From Abditibacteriota bacterium (GTDB lineage Bacteria; Armatimonadota; UBA5829), in NCBI GenBank assembly GCA_017958015.1, contig JAGDDM010000068.1:1-14858 (forward strand): a DNA stretch of 14,858 nt. The letters run 5' to 3'. The position numbers and the translations under genes were made by a program. Of the stretch, positions 7,934-14,834 are shown piece by piece; positions within the stretch are counted from its first letter, which is position 1; every line of letters starts with the position of its first letter. The notes under the pieces were generated by a model, which was not told the DNA's origin, did not search any database, and saw only the letters and a program-made list of their open reading frames with translations.

Positions 7934-10900
7934 ATGAAAACATTCATACAGCGCGTCCTTTTGACGGCGGCGGTTCTCGCCGTCGCCTCCGCGGCGTCTT
8001 TCGCCCAGTGGAACCTCATAGACGACTTCTCCCAGACGGATAACCCGGCGGGAGAGTGGTCCTACGGATACCTTGACGGCGCGGGCGAAAACTTCACCCT
8101 CTACACCGATTACGGAACAAGCGCCTCCAACGGCAGCACCTCCGCCGGTTGGAGAGCCCCCGGCGACTGGGACTCCCACGGAAACCTTGCTTTCAACTTC
8201 GGACCCAACGTCATCAACGCTTGGACATCCATCAGAGAAGTTAACGAGTTCGCCGCCGGACCGCCCATGCTGGACGAGAAAACCTGCGCCAGATGGACCG
8301 CTCCCACCTCCGGAACCTACCACATCTACGTGAAAATTTCCGGCCGCTCCACCAAGAGCAGAGGCACCACCATCGGCTGCTACGTCTACGTGAACGGCGA
8401 TCTCGTTGACAGCGGCGCCGTGCAGGGCTTCGAGGGCACCAAGGCCAACAACTACTCCGACGCCTCCGGCGAAGCCCCGGTCTATCTGTATGAAGGAGAT
8501 GTATCTCTCTCCGCCGGCAACACCGTTGACGCTGCCTTCGACGCCGGTCCCGACGGCTGCTCCGCCGACGCCACCGGCATCAACGTCATAATCACGCCCA
8601 CCTCCGGCGTCTCCATGATAACGGGCACCGTCATCGACGAAGCCACCTCTCTGCCCCTTGCGGACGTTACCGTCACCGCGGGGAACAAGAGCGTCAAAAC
8701 CGGCAGCAACGGCACCTACTCAATCTTCCTCGCCGCCGGAACATACACCGTGGAGTTCACCAAGGGCGGCTACGACGTTGTCAGTCAGAGCGTAGCGGTG
8801 CCCGAGGCCGAGGCCGCCACACTCAATGTGTCCATGGCTCGGAAAACATCCTTCACCACCTACTACGTGAACGGCGACAGCGGCAACGACAACAGAAACG
8901 GTCTCACTCCCGCCACCGCCTGGAAGTCCATGAACAACGGCTCCGCCAAGAACCTTCTGGCTCCCGGCGACACGGTCATCGTCACCGGCACCTTCACCGG
9001 CACCCAGACCCTTACAAACAGAAACTCCGCCGCGGACAGCTTCGCGGACATTAAGTTCGTCTCCGACGGCGCTCACATCGAGCTTTCGGATAACTCCAAC
9101 GCCTGTATAGCGCTTACGGGCACCAACGCCCACCACATCACCATCGACGGCTTCGACATCAAGGGCGGCCGCTGGGGTATGCGGGTTATGAACGGCGCCA
9201 ACAACATCACCGTTAAGAACTGCTACTTCCACCGCATCAACTCCTCCGCCACCGCCGAGGGCTGCGGCATTTGGGACCAGGGCGCCGCCAACCACGACAA
9301 CCTCTACTACAGAAACAGCTTCAAACTCATCGGCCCCGCTTCCACAAGTCTGCCCCACGGCTGTATCACCGTTGGCCAGGGCGACGGCATCTACATCTAC
9401 AACAACACCTTCGACCAGGCCACCAACGGCCTGCGGACCTGGAACCAGGCGAAGAACGTTTACTTCATAAACAACATCGTCACCAACATGTCCTGGGCCG
9501 GCATCCACAGCGACAGCGACGCTCCGGACAAAATTCACAACAGTTACAACATGTTCTGGGCCAACGCGGCGGACTACTCCAACAACGAAGCCGGCGAAGG
9601 CGACCTCCACGCCGATCCCATGTACGTCGGAGAGGGCGACAGCGCTCAGATTTACAAGCTTCAGAGCGGCTCCCCCGCCATCGAGGCGGGTACCGACGTG
9701 GGCTTTGACGACTACATCGGCTTCGCCCCCGACATGGGCGCCTGGGAAAGCGACGCCGCTTCCGACGCCGCCTTCATCACCGGCACCGTCTACGGCACTT
9801 CCCAATATTCCCAGGGAAGAACCCTCCTTGCGGGCGCCGTGGTGACAATTTCCTCCGAAAGCAACACCTACACGGTGACCACAAACTCCAAGGGTGTGTA
9901 CAGACAGCCCGTGAACCCCGGCACCTACACGTTGCACGCGGATTACAGCGGCTACTCCTCCGAAAACGAAACCGTCACCGCCGCCACCGGCGACTACGTG
10001 GTTAAGAACATCGGCATCGACCTGGGCGTGGGCAGAGTATTCTACGTGAGCCCCGGCGGCAGCGACTTCGCCGACGGCAAGTCCCCCAACACCGCCTGGC
10101 AGACAATCAACAACGGCGACATTCTGGGTCTTCTTAACCCCGGCGACGTCGTAACGGTCATGGAGGGCAAGTATCCCCTCTACGACAGCCACGGCGTATG
10201 GCTCTTTAACTGCGACGGCACGGAAATGCAGCCCATCATCTACTCCGCCCGGGGCAAAGTCATCCTGGACCAGACCGGAATGGACCCCGAGTTGGGCAAC
10301 GGCATGATAAGCTGCATGTTCGTAGCCAACAGCTACCACATCTTCGACGGATTCGAGATGAGCAACTCCCAGTGGGGCATCTACCTCCGCGACAACGAGG
10401 TGGGCAACACCGTCACCAACTGCGTGTTCCACGACATGTATCCTCTGAATAACTCCAGCAACAACGTGCTTGAGAAGTGCGCCGCCGGCGTTGTGAATTC
10501 CATCTCCTCCGGCAACACAATCGCCTTCAACCGATTCTACAACATCGGTCATCCCGGCCAGCTCTGCACCGCCGCCATCGCGAACCCGGTTGCGAGCGAC
10601 ATCAAGATATACAACAACACCTTCGACAACTGCTGGTCCTCCCTCTTCTCCTGGGGCTCCTCTCCCACGGGAATCGAGTTCAAGAACAACATCGTTACCA
10701 ACATGTGGGGCAGCGGCCTCTACGCCGACTGGGCCGGCAGCATAACCCACGACTACAATATGTTCTACGGCAACGCCGCCGACTTCAGCCCCGCATTGAG
10801 CGCCGCCGCCCACGAGAAGTTCGAGAACCCCAACTTCCTGGCAGGCTACGCTCCGGCTTCCGGCTCCCCCGCCATCGACGCGGGCGTCAATGTGGGCTAC

Positions 10901-11503
10901 GCTTTCAAGGGCGCCGCTCCCGACATGGGCGCCGTTGAGTCCGACTACGCCGCCGCCGCTTCCGCCGACGCGGAGGACATCACCGAAAGCTGCGACTACG
11001 ACAACGTGGCCTCCGGCAAGACCGTGGCCGCCATGGGACACAAGGTTCTGGGCTATCTCGACGCCGACACCGTGGTCCTCTGCAGACCCGACAGACTGGG
11101 CGGCGTTCTCGCCAAGGTCTCCGACAACATAGCCTACACCCCCGCCCCCGGCGACGAAATCAGATACGAAGCCGTGGCCACCGCCGACGCCAACGGCGAG
11201 AGAGTTCTGCTCATAACCAAGCTCCTCAGCGCCGCCCCCGGCGAGAAGTTCATTCCGTTGGGCTTCAACGGAGCCGCCTACGCCAAGACCATGCCCGCCT
11301 TCACACCCGTGAAGGTTTGGGGTAAGGTTGTCGCAACCGACGGCGCCCTCACCCTGGACGACGGCAGCGGATTCCCGGTGAGAGTCTACACAACTCTCGA
11401 CACCTCCGGCTACGCTGTGGGCGACTTCATCGCCGTCACCGGCATCTCCTACTGCGGCGACACCGTTCCCGCGGTCATAGCAACCGACATCGTCGGAAAA
11501 TAA
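7934..11503 (+). CDS. Large secreted modular protein: sugar-binding-like domain, two CarboxypepD_reg-like plus beta-helix modules, OB-like C-terminus
   Basis: This 1189-residue protein starts after AAAGGAGA (7922-7929) with a signal peptide cleaved near FAQ (23-25). Residues about 26-222 form a beta-sandwich-like domain with RWTAPTSGTYHIYV (120-133) and AGNTVDAAFDAG, resembling domains common in large surface proteins. Next come two copies of one module. Copy 1 is a transthyretin-like CarboxypepD_reg domain (about 228-302) and a right-handed parallel beta-helix (about 308-608). Copy 2 is the same pair (about 614-698 and 701-1004). Both helices open YYVNGDSGNDNRNG / FYVSPGGSDFADGK, contain YNNTFD and NNIVTNM, and end SPAI(E/D)AG and APDMGA. 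The C-terminus (about 1011-1189) looks OB-fold-like (VKVWGKVVATDGALTLDDGSG). No anchor or sorting tail is visible. Codons end almost always in C or G, suggesting strong expression. A polysaccharide-binding or lyase role is plausible but unproven. Confidence 0.82.
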   Translation: MKTFIQRVLLTAAVLAVASAASFAQWNLIDDFSQTDNPAGEWSYGYLDGAGENFTLYTDYGTSASNGSTSAGWRAPGDWDSHGNLAFNFGPNVINAWTSIREVNEFAAGPPMLDEKTCARWTAPTSGTYHIYVKISGRSTKSRGTTIGCYVYVNGDLVDSGAVQGFEGTKANNYSDASGEAPVYLYEGDVSLSAGNTVDAAFDAGPDGCSADATGINVIITPTSGVSMITGTVIDEATSLPLADVTVTAGNKSVKTGSNGTYSIFLAAGTYTVEFTKGGYDVVSQSVAVPEAEAATLNVSMARKTSFTTYYVNGDSGNDNRNGLTPATAWKSMNNGSAKNLLAPGDTVIVTGTFTGTQTLTNRNSAADSFADIKFVSDGAHIELSDNSNACIALTGTNAHHITIDGFDIKGGRWGMRVMNGANNITVKNCYFHRINSSATAEGCGIWDQGAANHDNLYYRNSFKLIGPASTSLPHGCITVGQGDGIYIYNNTFDQATNGLRTWNQAKNVYFINNIVTNMSWAGIHSDSDAPDKIHNSYNMFWANAADYSNNEAGEGDLHADPMYVGEGDSAQIYKLQSGSPAIEAGTDVGFDDYIGFAPDMGAWESDAASDAAFITGTVYGTSQYSQGRTLLAGAVVTISSESNTYTVTTNSKGVYRQPVNPGTYTLHADYSGYSSENETVTAATGDYVVKNIGIDLGVGRVFYVSPGGSDFADGKSPNTAWQTINNGDILGLLNPGDVVTVMEGKYPLYDSHGVWLFNCDGTEMQPIIYSARGKVILDQTGMDPELGNGMISCMFVANSYHIFDGFEMSNSQWGIYLRDNEVGNTVTNCVFHDMYPLNNSSNNVLEKCAAGVVNSISSGNTIAFNRFYNIGHPGQLCTAAIANPVASDIKIYNNTFDNCWSSLFSWGSSPTGIEFKNNIVTNMWGSGLYADWAGSITHDYNMFYGNAADFSPALSAAAHEKFENPNFLAGYAPASGSPAIDAGVNVGYAFKGAAPDMGAVESDYAAAASADAEDITESCDYDNVASGKTVAAMGHKVLGYLDADTVVLCRPDRLGGVLAKVSDNIAYTPAPGDEIRYEAVATADANGERVLLITKLLSAAPGEKFIPLGFNGAAYAKTMPAFTPVKVWGKVVATDGALTLDDGSGFPVRVYTTLDTSGYAVGDFIAVTGISYCGDTVPAVIATDIVGK
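8615..9757 (+). repeat. Intragenic module copy 1 (CarboxypepD_reg-like plus beta-helix)
   Basis: First of two diverged tandem copies within the large secreted gene, coding residues about 228-608. It starts ITGTVIDEATSL and ends APDMGAWESDA. The exact 18-base segment at 9398-9415 (YNNTFD codons) recurs in copy 2. Confidence 0.75.
9773..10951 (+). repeat. Intragenic module copy 2 (CarboxypepD_reg-like plus beta-helix)
   Basis: Second copy, coding residues about 614-1006. It starts ITGTVYGTSQYS and ends APDMGAVESDY. The 18-base match to copy 1 is at 10610-10627. Divergence at other positions indicates an old duplication, or selection on shared rung motifs. Confidence 0.75.
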
Positions 11504-11519
11504 TCCGAAAATAATCCCG

Positions 11520-11549
11520 AAAGGCGGTTGCATTGCGACCGCCTTTTGT
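11520..11549 (+). terminator. Rho-independent terminator of the long operon
   Basis: A 12-bp stem (11520-11531 with 11535-11546, one G-U pair) closes a 3-nt ATT loop and is followed by a short T run (11544-11547) then GT. It lies 16 bp after the large secreted gene's stop. Its loop and right arm overlap the rpmE promoter. Confidence 0.88.
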
Positions 11550-11557
11550 GGTATAAT
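11528..11557 (+). promoter_or_regulatory. rpmE promoter embedded in the upstream terminator
   Basis: The -35 TTGCAT (11528-11533) and -10 TATAAT (11552-11557) have an 18-bp spacer. An extended -10 (TGG directly before TATAAT) strengthens the call. The -35 falls in the terminator hairpin, so the two signals share DNA. Confidence 0.75.
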
Positions 11558-11576
11558 ATGTGGTGCATAACAAGAA

Positions 11577-11616
11577 CGGGTTTTCCCACGGGCGAATAGG
11601 CGCCCCGCGAAACCCG
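11577..11616 (+). promoter_or_regulatory. Foldable rpmE leader (candidate autoregulatory hairpin)
   Basis: Within the rpmE 5' UTR, a 7-bp perfect outer stem (11577-11583 with 11610-11616) encloses a 5-bp GC-rich inner hairpin (11590-11594 with 11601-11605, six-base loop). The ribosome-binding site lies just downstream. Ribosomal proteins often regulate their own mRNA, but no match to a known L31 leader is claimed. Confidence 0.4.
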
Positions 11617-11637
11617 ACATGCGAAAGGATTAACAAA

Positions 11638-11841
11638 ATGAAAAAGGGTATTCATCCGAAATACGTAAAGTCCACCGTTACCTGCTCCTGCGGTAACAAG
11701 TTCGAGACCAGATCCACCAATCCGGACATCAGAGTCGAAATCTGCTCCGCCTGCCACCCCTTCTACACCGGCAAGCAGAAGATTATGGACACCGAAGGCC
11801 GGGTCGAGAAGTTCCTCTCGAAGTACAATATGAAGAAGTAA
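11638..11841 (+). CDS. rpmE: 50S ribosomal protein L31, zinc-binding type
   Basis: The ATG at 11638 (67 residues) is preceded by AAAGGA (11624-11629). The longer in-frame reading from 11560 would include the promoter-proximal leader and is rejected. Four cysteines (CSC at 16-18 and CSAC at 37-40) mark the zinc-binding C+ form of L31. This form sits at the bridge between the 50S and 30S subunits. HPKYVKS near the start and HPFYTGKQK in the middle are typical of the family. The C+ type is the usual form made when zinc is sufficient; a zinc-free paralogue could exist elsewhere. The gene has its own promoter and terminator. It sits before DUF1385 and prfA, an order seen in several phyla. Confidence 0.96.
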   Translation: MKKGIHPKYVKSTVTCSCGNKFETRSTNPDIRVEICSACHPFYTGKQKIMDTEGRVEKFLSKYNMKK

Positions 11842-11858
11842 TTTTTCATAACGAAATC

Positions 11859-11917
11859 AGCGTTTCCGGGGCCGCGAACCGGACAATTACCGGAGCGGCG
11901 GCGGGAGCGCTTTTTTT
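11859..11917 (+). terminator. Rho-independent terminator after rpmE
   Basis: A long interrupted hairpin: AGCG (11859-11862) pairs with CGCT (11908-11911), GCCGC (11871-11875) with GCGGC (11895-11899), and CCGG (11879-11882) with CCGG (11890-11893). A run of seven T (11911-11917) follows. It lies only 20 bp before the DUF1385 start codon, so read-through or an unseen promoter must serve the next genes. Confidence 0.72.
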
Positions 11918-11936
11918 GTAACGGAAAGGCACGCAT

Positions 11937-12914
11937 ATGGCGGAAAATAAATTTTACTACGGCGGTCAGGCCATTATAGAGGGCGTTATGATGCGCGGCA
12001 AAAAGCACTTTGCCGTGGCGGTGCGGCGCATGAGCGGCGCCATCGAGACCAAAACCGAGAACGTGGAAACACTTTTCGGCAAAATGCAATGGCTCAACAA
12101 ACCCTTCCTGCGGGGCACCCTTGCCCTCATCGACTCCATGTATCTTGGAATCAAGAGTCTCACCTACTCCGCCAACATCGCCATGGAGGACGCTGAGGCC
12201 GCGGAGAAGGCCGCAAAAGGCGAAGCCGTCCCGGAAGTCGAGAAGAAGGAAAAAGGCGGTATAAACGACATTACGGTGGGTTTTACGGTGGTTATAGGAA
12301 TGATCATCGCCATGGCTCTGTTTATGGGCGTTCCCATCATCCTCACCCGCTTCCTTAACAAGCTCATCACCGTGCCCTGGCTCCTGACGGTTATCGAAGG
12401 CTTCATCAAAATAGGCATCTTTGTGGGCTACGTGTGGGCCATCTCCTTCATGCCGGACATTCAGAGAGTGTTCAAGTACCACGGCGCGGAGCACAAGACC
12501 ATCAACGCCTACGAAGCCGGCGCGGAGCTGGTTCCCGAGGAAGTCAAGAAGTACACCAAGGTCCACGTGCGCTGCGGAACAAGTTTCATTCTCGTTGTTC
12601 TCCTGGCAAGCATTTTCGTGTTCATTCTGGTGGCCGACCACCTGCCCAACGGCAGCCTCACCGGCGATAAGATTAACATCCTCTTTCGGTGGATTTACAA
12701 GCTCGTTCTCCTGCCCATCGTGGCGGGCATCAGCTACGAGATAATCAAGTTCGCCGGCAAGCACAAAGACGCATGGTACACCAAGATTATCCTCGCCCCC
12801 GGTCTGCTTATGCAGAGCCTCACCACCAAGGAGCCGGAGGAAGAGATGCTTGAGGTGGCCATCGCCTCCCTGAAGGGCGTTTTCGAAGCCGAAGGAGCGG
12901 AAGAAAATGTTTGA
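11937..12914 (+). CDS. DUF1385 multi-pass membrane protein (YqhQ-like)
   Basis: This 325-residue protein has all the hallmarks of DUF1385. It has GGQAIIEGVMMRG near the N-terminus (9-21), a small charged loop rich in Glu/Lys (about 84-108), RVFKYHGAEHK (177-187), VHVRCGTSF (209-216) and APGLLMQSLTTKEP (287-300). Hydrophobic segments at about 113-136, 146-170, 216-233 and 255-271 place it in the inner membrane. The function of the family is not established. The conserved HGAEH and HxRCGTSF motifs suggest metal binding or catalysis, which is only an inference. Start support is GGAAAGG at 11923-11929. The stop overlaps the prfA start by 8 nt, so the two are translationally linked, as commonly seen for this pair. 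Confidence 0.9.
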   Translation: MAENKFYYGGQAIIEGVMMRGKKHFAVAVRRMSGAIETKTENVETLFGKMQWLNKPFLRGTLALIDSMYLGIKSLTYSANIAMEDAEAAEKAAKGEAVPEVEKKEKGGINDITVGFTVVIGMIIAMALFMGVPIILTRFLNKLITVPWLLTVIEGFIKIGIFVGYVWAISFMPDIQRVFKYHGAEHKTINAYEAGAELVPEEVKKYTKVHVRCGTSFILVVLLASIFVFILVADHLPNGSLTGDKINILFRWIYKLVLLPIVAGISYEIIKFAGKHKDAWYTKIILAPGLLMQSLTTKEPEEEMLEVAIASLKGVFEAEGAEENV

Positions 12915-13977
12915 CAAGCTGGGGGAAGTGGAGGAGCGCTTCGAGATAATCGAGGAGAAACTGGCGGACCCGGAGGTTCTGGCGGACCCCAAGGAGTATC
13001 AATCCCTGGCAAAGACCCACGCGGAGCTGGCTCCGGTGGTGGCAAAGTGGCGGGAATATCAGACCGCCGAGAAACAGCTGGAGGAGGCCAAGGAGCTCAT
13101 CGCCGAGGAAAGCGACCCGGAGATGAAGGAGTTGGCCAAGGCAGAGTTTGAGGAGCTTAAGGAAAAACTTCCGAATCTGGAGCATGAGCTGAAAATTATG
13201 CTTCTGCCCAAGGACCCCGCCGACGACAAGAACGTCATGGTGGAGATTCGGGCCGGTACCGGCGGCGAGGAAGCCGCCCTGTTCGCCGGCGACCTTCTGC
13301 GGATGTACACGCGCTACGCGGAGAAGCACCACCTTAAAACGGAGATTTTGAGCGCCAACGAAACCGGTATCGGCGGCTACAAGGAAGTTGTGGTGGCCAT
13401 CAAAGGCCAGGGAACGTACAGCAAACTGAAGTTCGAGGGCGGCGTGCACCGTGTTCAGCGAGTGCCCCAAACCGAGAGCGGCGGCAGAATCCACACCTCC
13501 GCGGCCACCGTCAGCGTGCTGCCGGAAGTGGACGATATCGACGTGAAAATTAACCCCGACGACCTGGAGATTGACACCTACCGCTCAGCCGGCGCCGGCG
13601 GCCAGAACGTGCAGAAAAACGAAACCGCCATCAGAATCACCCACAAACCCACGGGACTGGTCATCACCTGCCAGGACGAGCGGTCACAGCTCCAGAACCG
13701 GGAGCGGGCCATGTCCGTGCTGCGGGCCAAACTCTACGAAATGGAGATTGAGGCCCAGCGGGCGGAAACCGACGCCGCCAGGAAATCCATGGTTGGCACC
13801 GGCGACCGCAGCGAAAAGAGCCGCACGTACAACTACCCCCAAAACAGAATCACCGACCACAGAATCAATTACACCGTCTACAATTTGAGCGCCTTCATGG
13901 ACGGCGACATCGACGAGATGATAGACAAACTCGTCTCCGCGGATCAGGCGGAGAAGTTAAGTAAATTGAACGCGTGA
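12907..13977 (+). CDS. prfA: Peptide chain release factor 1 (RF1)
   Basis: RF1 terminates translation at UAA and UAG. The 356 residues cover the coiled-coil N-domain, then AGTGGEEAALFAGDLLRMY (116-134). The stop-codon tripeptide is PQT (187-189) in RVPQTESGGRIHTSAATV, the RF1-type PxT that separates it from RF2's SPF. The catalytic GGQ (231-233) lies in SAGAGGQNVQKNETAIRITH. The NVQKNETA continuation and QLQNRERAMSVLRAKLYE differ from E. coli RF1 and resemble cyanobacterial-type sequences. The gene ends in TGA, a codon read by RF2, not RF1. The Gln of GGQ is usually methylated by PrmC, whose gene often follows prfA but is not here. Instead a terminator and a convergent gene follow. Confidence 0.95.
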   Translation: MFDKLGEVEERFEIIEEKLADPEVLADPKEYQSLAKTHAELAPVVAKWREYQTAEKQLEEAKELIAEESDPEMKELAKAEFEELKEKLPNLEHELKIMLLPKDPADDKNVMVEIRAGTGGEEAALFAGDLLRMYTRYAEKHHLKTEILSANETGIGGYKEVVVAIKGQGTYSKLKFEGGVHRVQRVPQTESGGRIHTSAATVSVLPEVDDIDVKINPDDLEIDTYRSAGAGGQNVQKNETAIRITHKPTGLVITCQDERSQLQNRERAMSVLRAKLYEMEIEAQRAETDAARKSMVGTGDRSEKSRTYNYPQNRITDHRINYTVYNLSAFMDGDIDEMIDKLVSADQAEKLSKLNA

Positions 13978-14020
13978 AAAAAACAGGCTTCGCATCGAAA
14001 AGCGAAGCCTGTATATTTTT
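13976..14020. terminator. Bidirectional terminator between prfA and the outer-membrane protein gene
   Basis: An 11-bp perfect stem (13983-13993 with 14002-14012, loop of eight) is followed by T5 (14016-14020) on the + strand. The A run at 13977-13983 provides a T run when read from the minus strand. It therefore serves both convergent genes. Confidence 0.9.
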
Positions 14021-14027
14021 AACGAAA

Positions 14028-14684
14028 TCAGAAGCCGATACCGATGGACAGGAACAGACTGTCCAAACCGCCTATATCAAAGACACCGGCCTTAATATAA
14101 GTTCCTTTGCCGTCTCTGTAACGAAGGGCGGCGTTAAAAGTACTGCCCTCGCTCTGATATTCACCGATGATGCCGATATGACTTGTGAACCCGTAATCCA
14201 AGTTGGTGAAGAAGCCGTCGTGAACACCGCTACCGAAACCGGCGGAAATATGGAACGGATGATTTTCCTTGCCGAAAGTCTTTCCCGCTACCGCGTAAAA
14301 ACTGTTTTTGTTGGGATTAAGTTTTTTGCCGATGTCATTGATACCTACCGCTACACCGACACCGTACTTGGATTCGGGAAGTATCTGATATTTGGCGTTG
14401 AAGAAAGCCTTACCGTCATTGTTGCCGGAATAGCTGAGATCACCCAATTGCATATAACCGACGCCGACTTCCAGATTGGGAATAAGACCGTAGTTCAAGT
14501 TAATTGTCCAAAGGCTGTCAAATTTAAGGTCAATGTAGCTACTTGAAAGACCACAGTCGTGCTTGCCGATAACGGTTTCATCCGGATTCCAAATGCCACC
14601 GGTTACGCCCATAAACGAAGCGTCGGCATAGAGAGACGATGCGAGAGCGAGAAGCGCAATCGCGAGAGAAATAGCTTTTTTCAT
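14028..14684 (-). CDS. Small outer-membrane beta-barrel-like protein, function unknown
   Basis: I chose the ATG at 14684 (218 residues) because AGGAGG (14691-14696 on the minus strand) lies six bases before it and a clean signal peptide follows (MKKAISLAIALLALASSLYA, cleaved before Asp21). A longer in-frame start at 14720 lies inside the structured leader. The mature part alternates polar and apolar residues in repeated strands, such as WTINLNYGLIPNLEVGVGYM, YGVGVAVGIN and FHISAGFGSG. It ends in GIGF, with a terminal Phe expected for BAM-assembled barrels. Its strand pattern resembles YjbH-like or porin-like proteins of about 8-10 strands. I do not recognise a specific family. The gene is more A/T-rich than its neighbours. 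It is transcribed opposite to everything else here. Confidence 0.78.
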   Translation of the reverse strand: MKKAISLAIALLALASSLYADASFMGVTGGIWNPDETVIGKHDCGLSSSYIDLKFDSLWTINLNYGLIPNLEVGVGYMQLGDLSYSGNNDGKAFFNAKYQILPESKYGVGVAVGINDIGKKLNPNKNSFYAVAGKTFGKENHPFHISAGFGSGVHDGFFTNLDYGFTSHIGIIGEYQSEGSTFNAALRYRDGKGTYIKAGVFDIGGLDSLFLSIGIGF

Positions 14685-14716
14685 TAAAAGCCTCCTTAGA
14701 AAAATATAAATTTTAC

Positions 14717-14797
14717 GCACCGGCGCGATATCGCGAATCGCAACCGGTAGGAAGCGATTCGGTCTCGAAGCTTAACTCTTACCCTCTTCGCCGGTGC
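14717..14797 (-). ncRNA. Highly structured 5' leader of the outer-membrane protein gene (candidate cis-regulatory RNA)
   Basis: A perfect 9-bp outer stem (14717-14725 with 14789-14797) encloses a perfect 8-bp stem (14734-14741 with 14754-14761; 12-base loop containing ACCGGT). A 12-base palindrome, CGCGATATCGCG, lies at 14724-14735, and CGAAG (14766-14770) can pair with CTTCG (14786-14790). Several of these pairings overlap, so alternative folds are possible. It lies between the promoter and the ribosome-binding site. I could not match it to a riboswitch family I know. Confidence 0.55.
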
Positions 14798-14805
14798 ATA
14801 CAGTT

Positions 14806-14834
14806 ATTATATCACAGCCCCACCCCCGGGTCAA
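14806..14834 (-). promoter_or_regulatory. Near-consensus sigma-70 promoter of the outer-membrane protein gene
   Basis: On the minus strand, the -35 TTGACC (14829-14834) and -10 TATAAT (14806-14811) have a 17-bp spacer, with an extended -10 TG at the right place (TGA before TATAAT). This predicts a start near 14798-14800, giving a leader of about 110 nt. It is the strongest promoter in the window. Confidence 0.85.

Noticed and set aside
8720..11620. 966-codon minus-strand open frame opposite the secreted giant
   Set aside because: Gly/Val/Ala/His-rich composition is typical of an antisense shadow, and the + strand has a signal peptide and conserved domains. It also runs through the terminator.
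11850..14031. Shared 11-mer AACGAAATCAG at 11850-11860 and 14021-14031
   Set aside because: One copy spans the stop codon of the minus-strand gene and the other starts the rpmE terminator. There is no further similarity, so it is likely chance.
13974..14546. 190-codon + strand frame opposite the outer-membrane protein
   Set aside because: It begins in the bidirectional terminator and shows no ribosome-binding site; the minus strand has promoter, AGGAGG and signal peptide.
14717..14797. tRNA-like fold (7-bp outer stem, about 80 nt)
   Set aside because: Neither strand has a T-arm with a TTCGA-like loop, a plausible anticodon arm or a D-arm in the right place.
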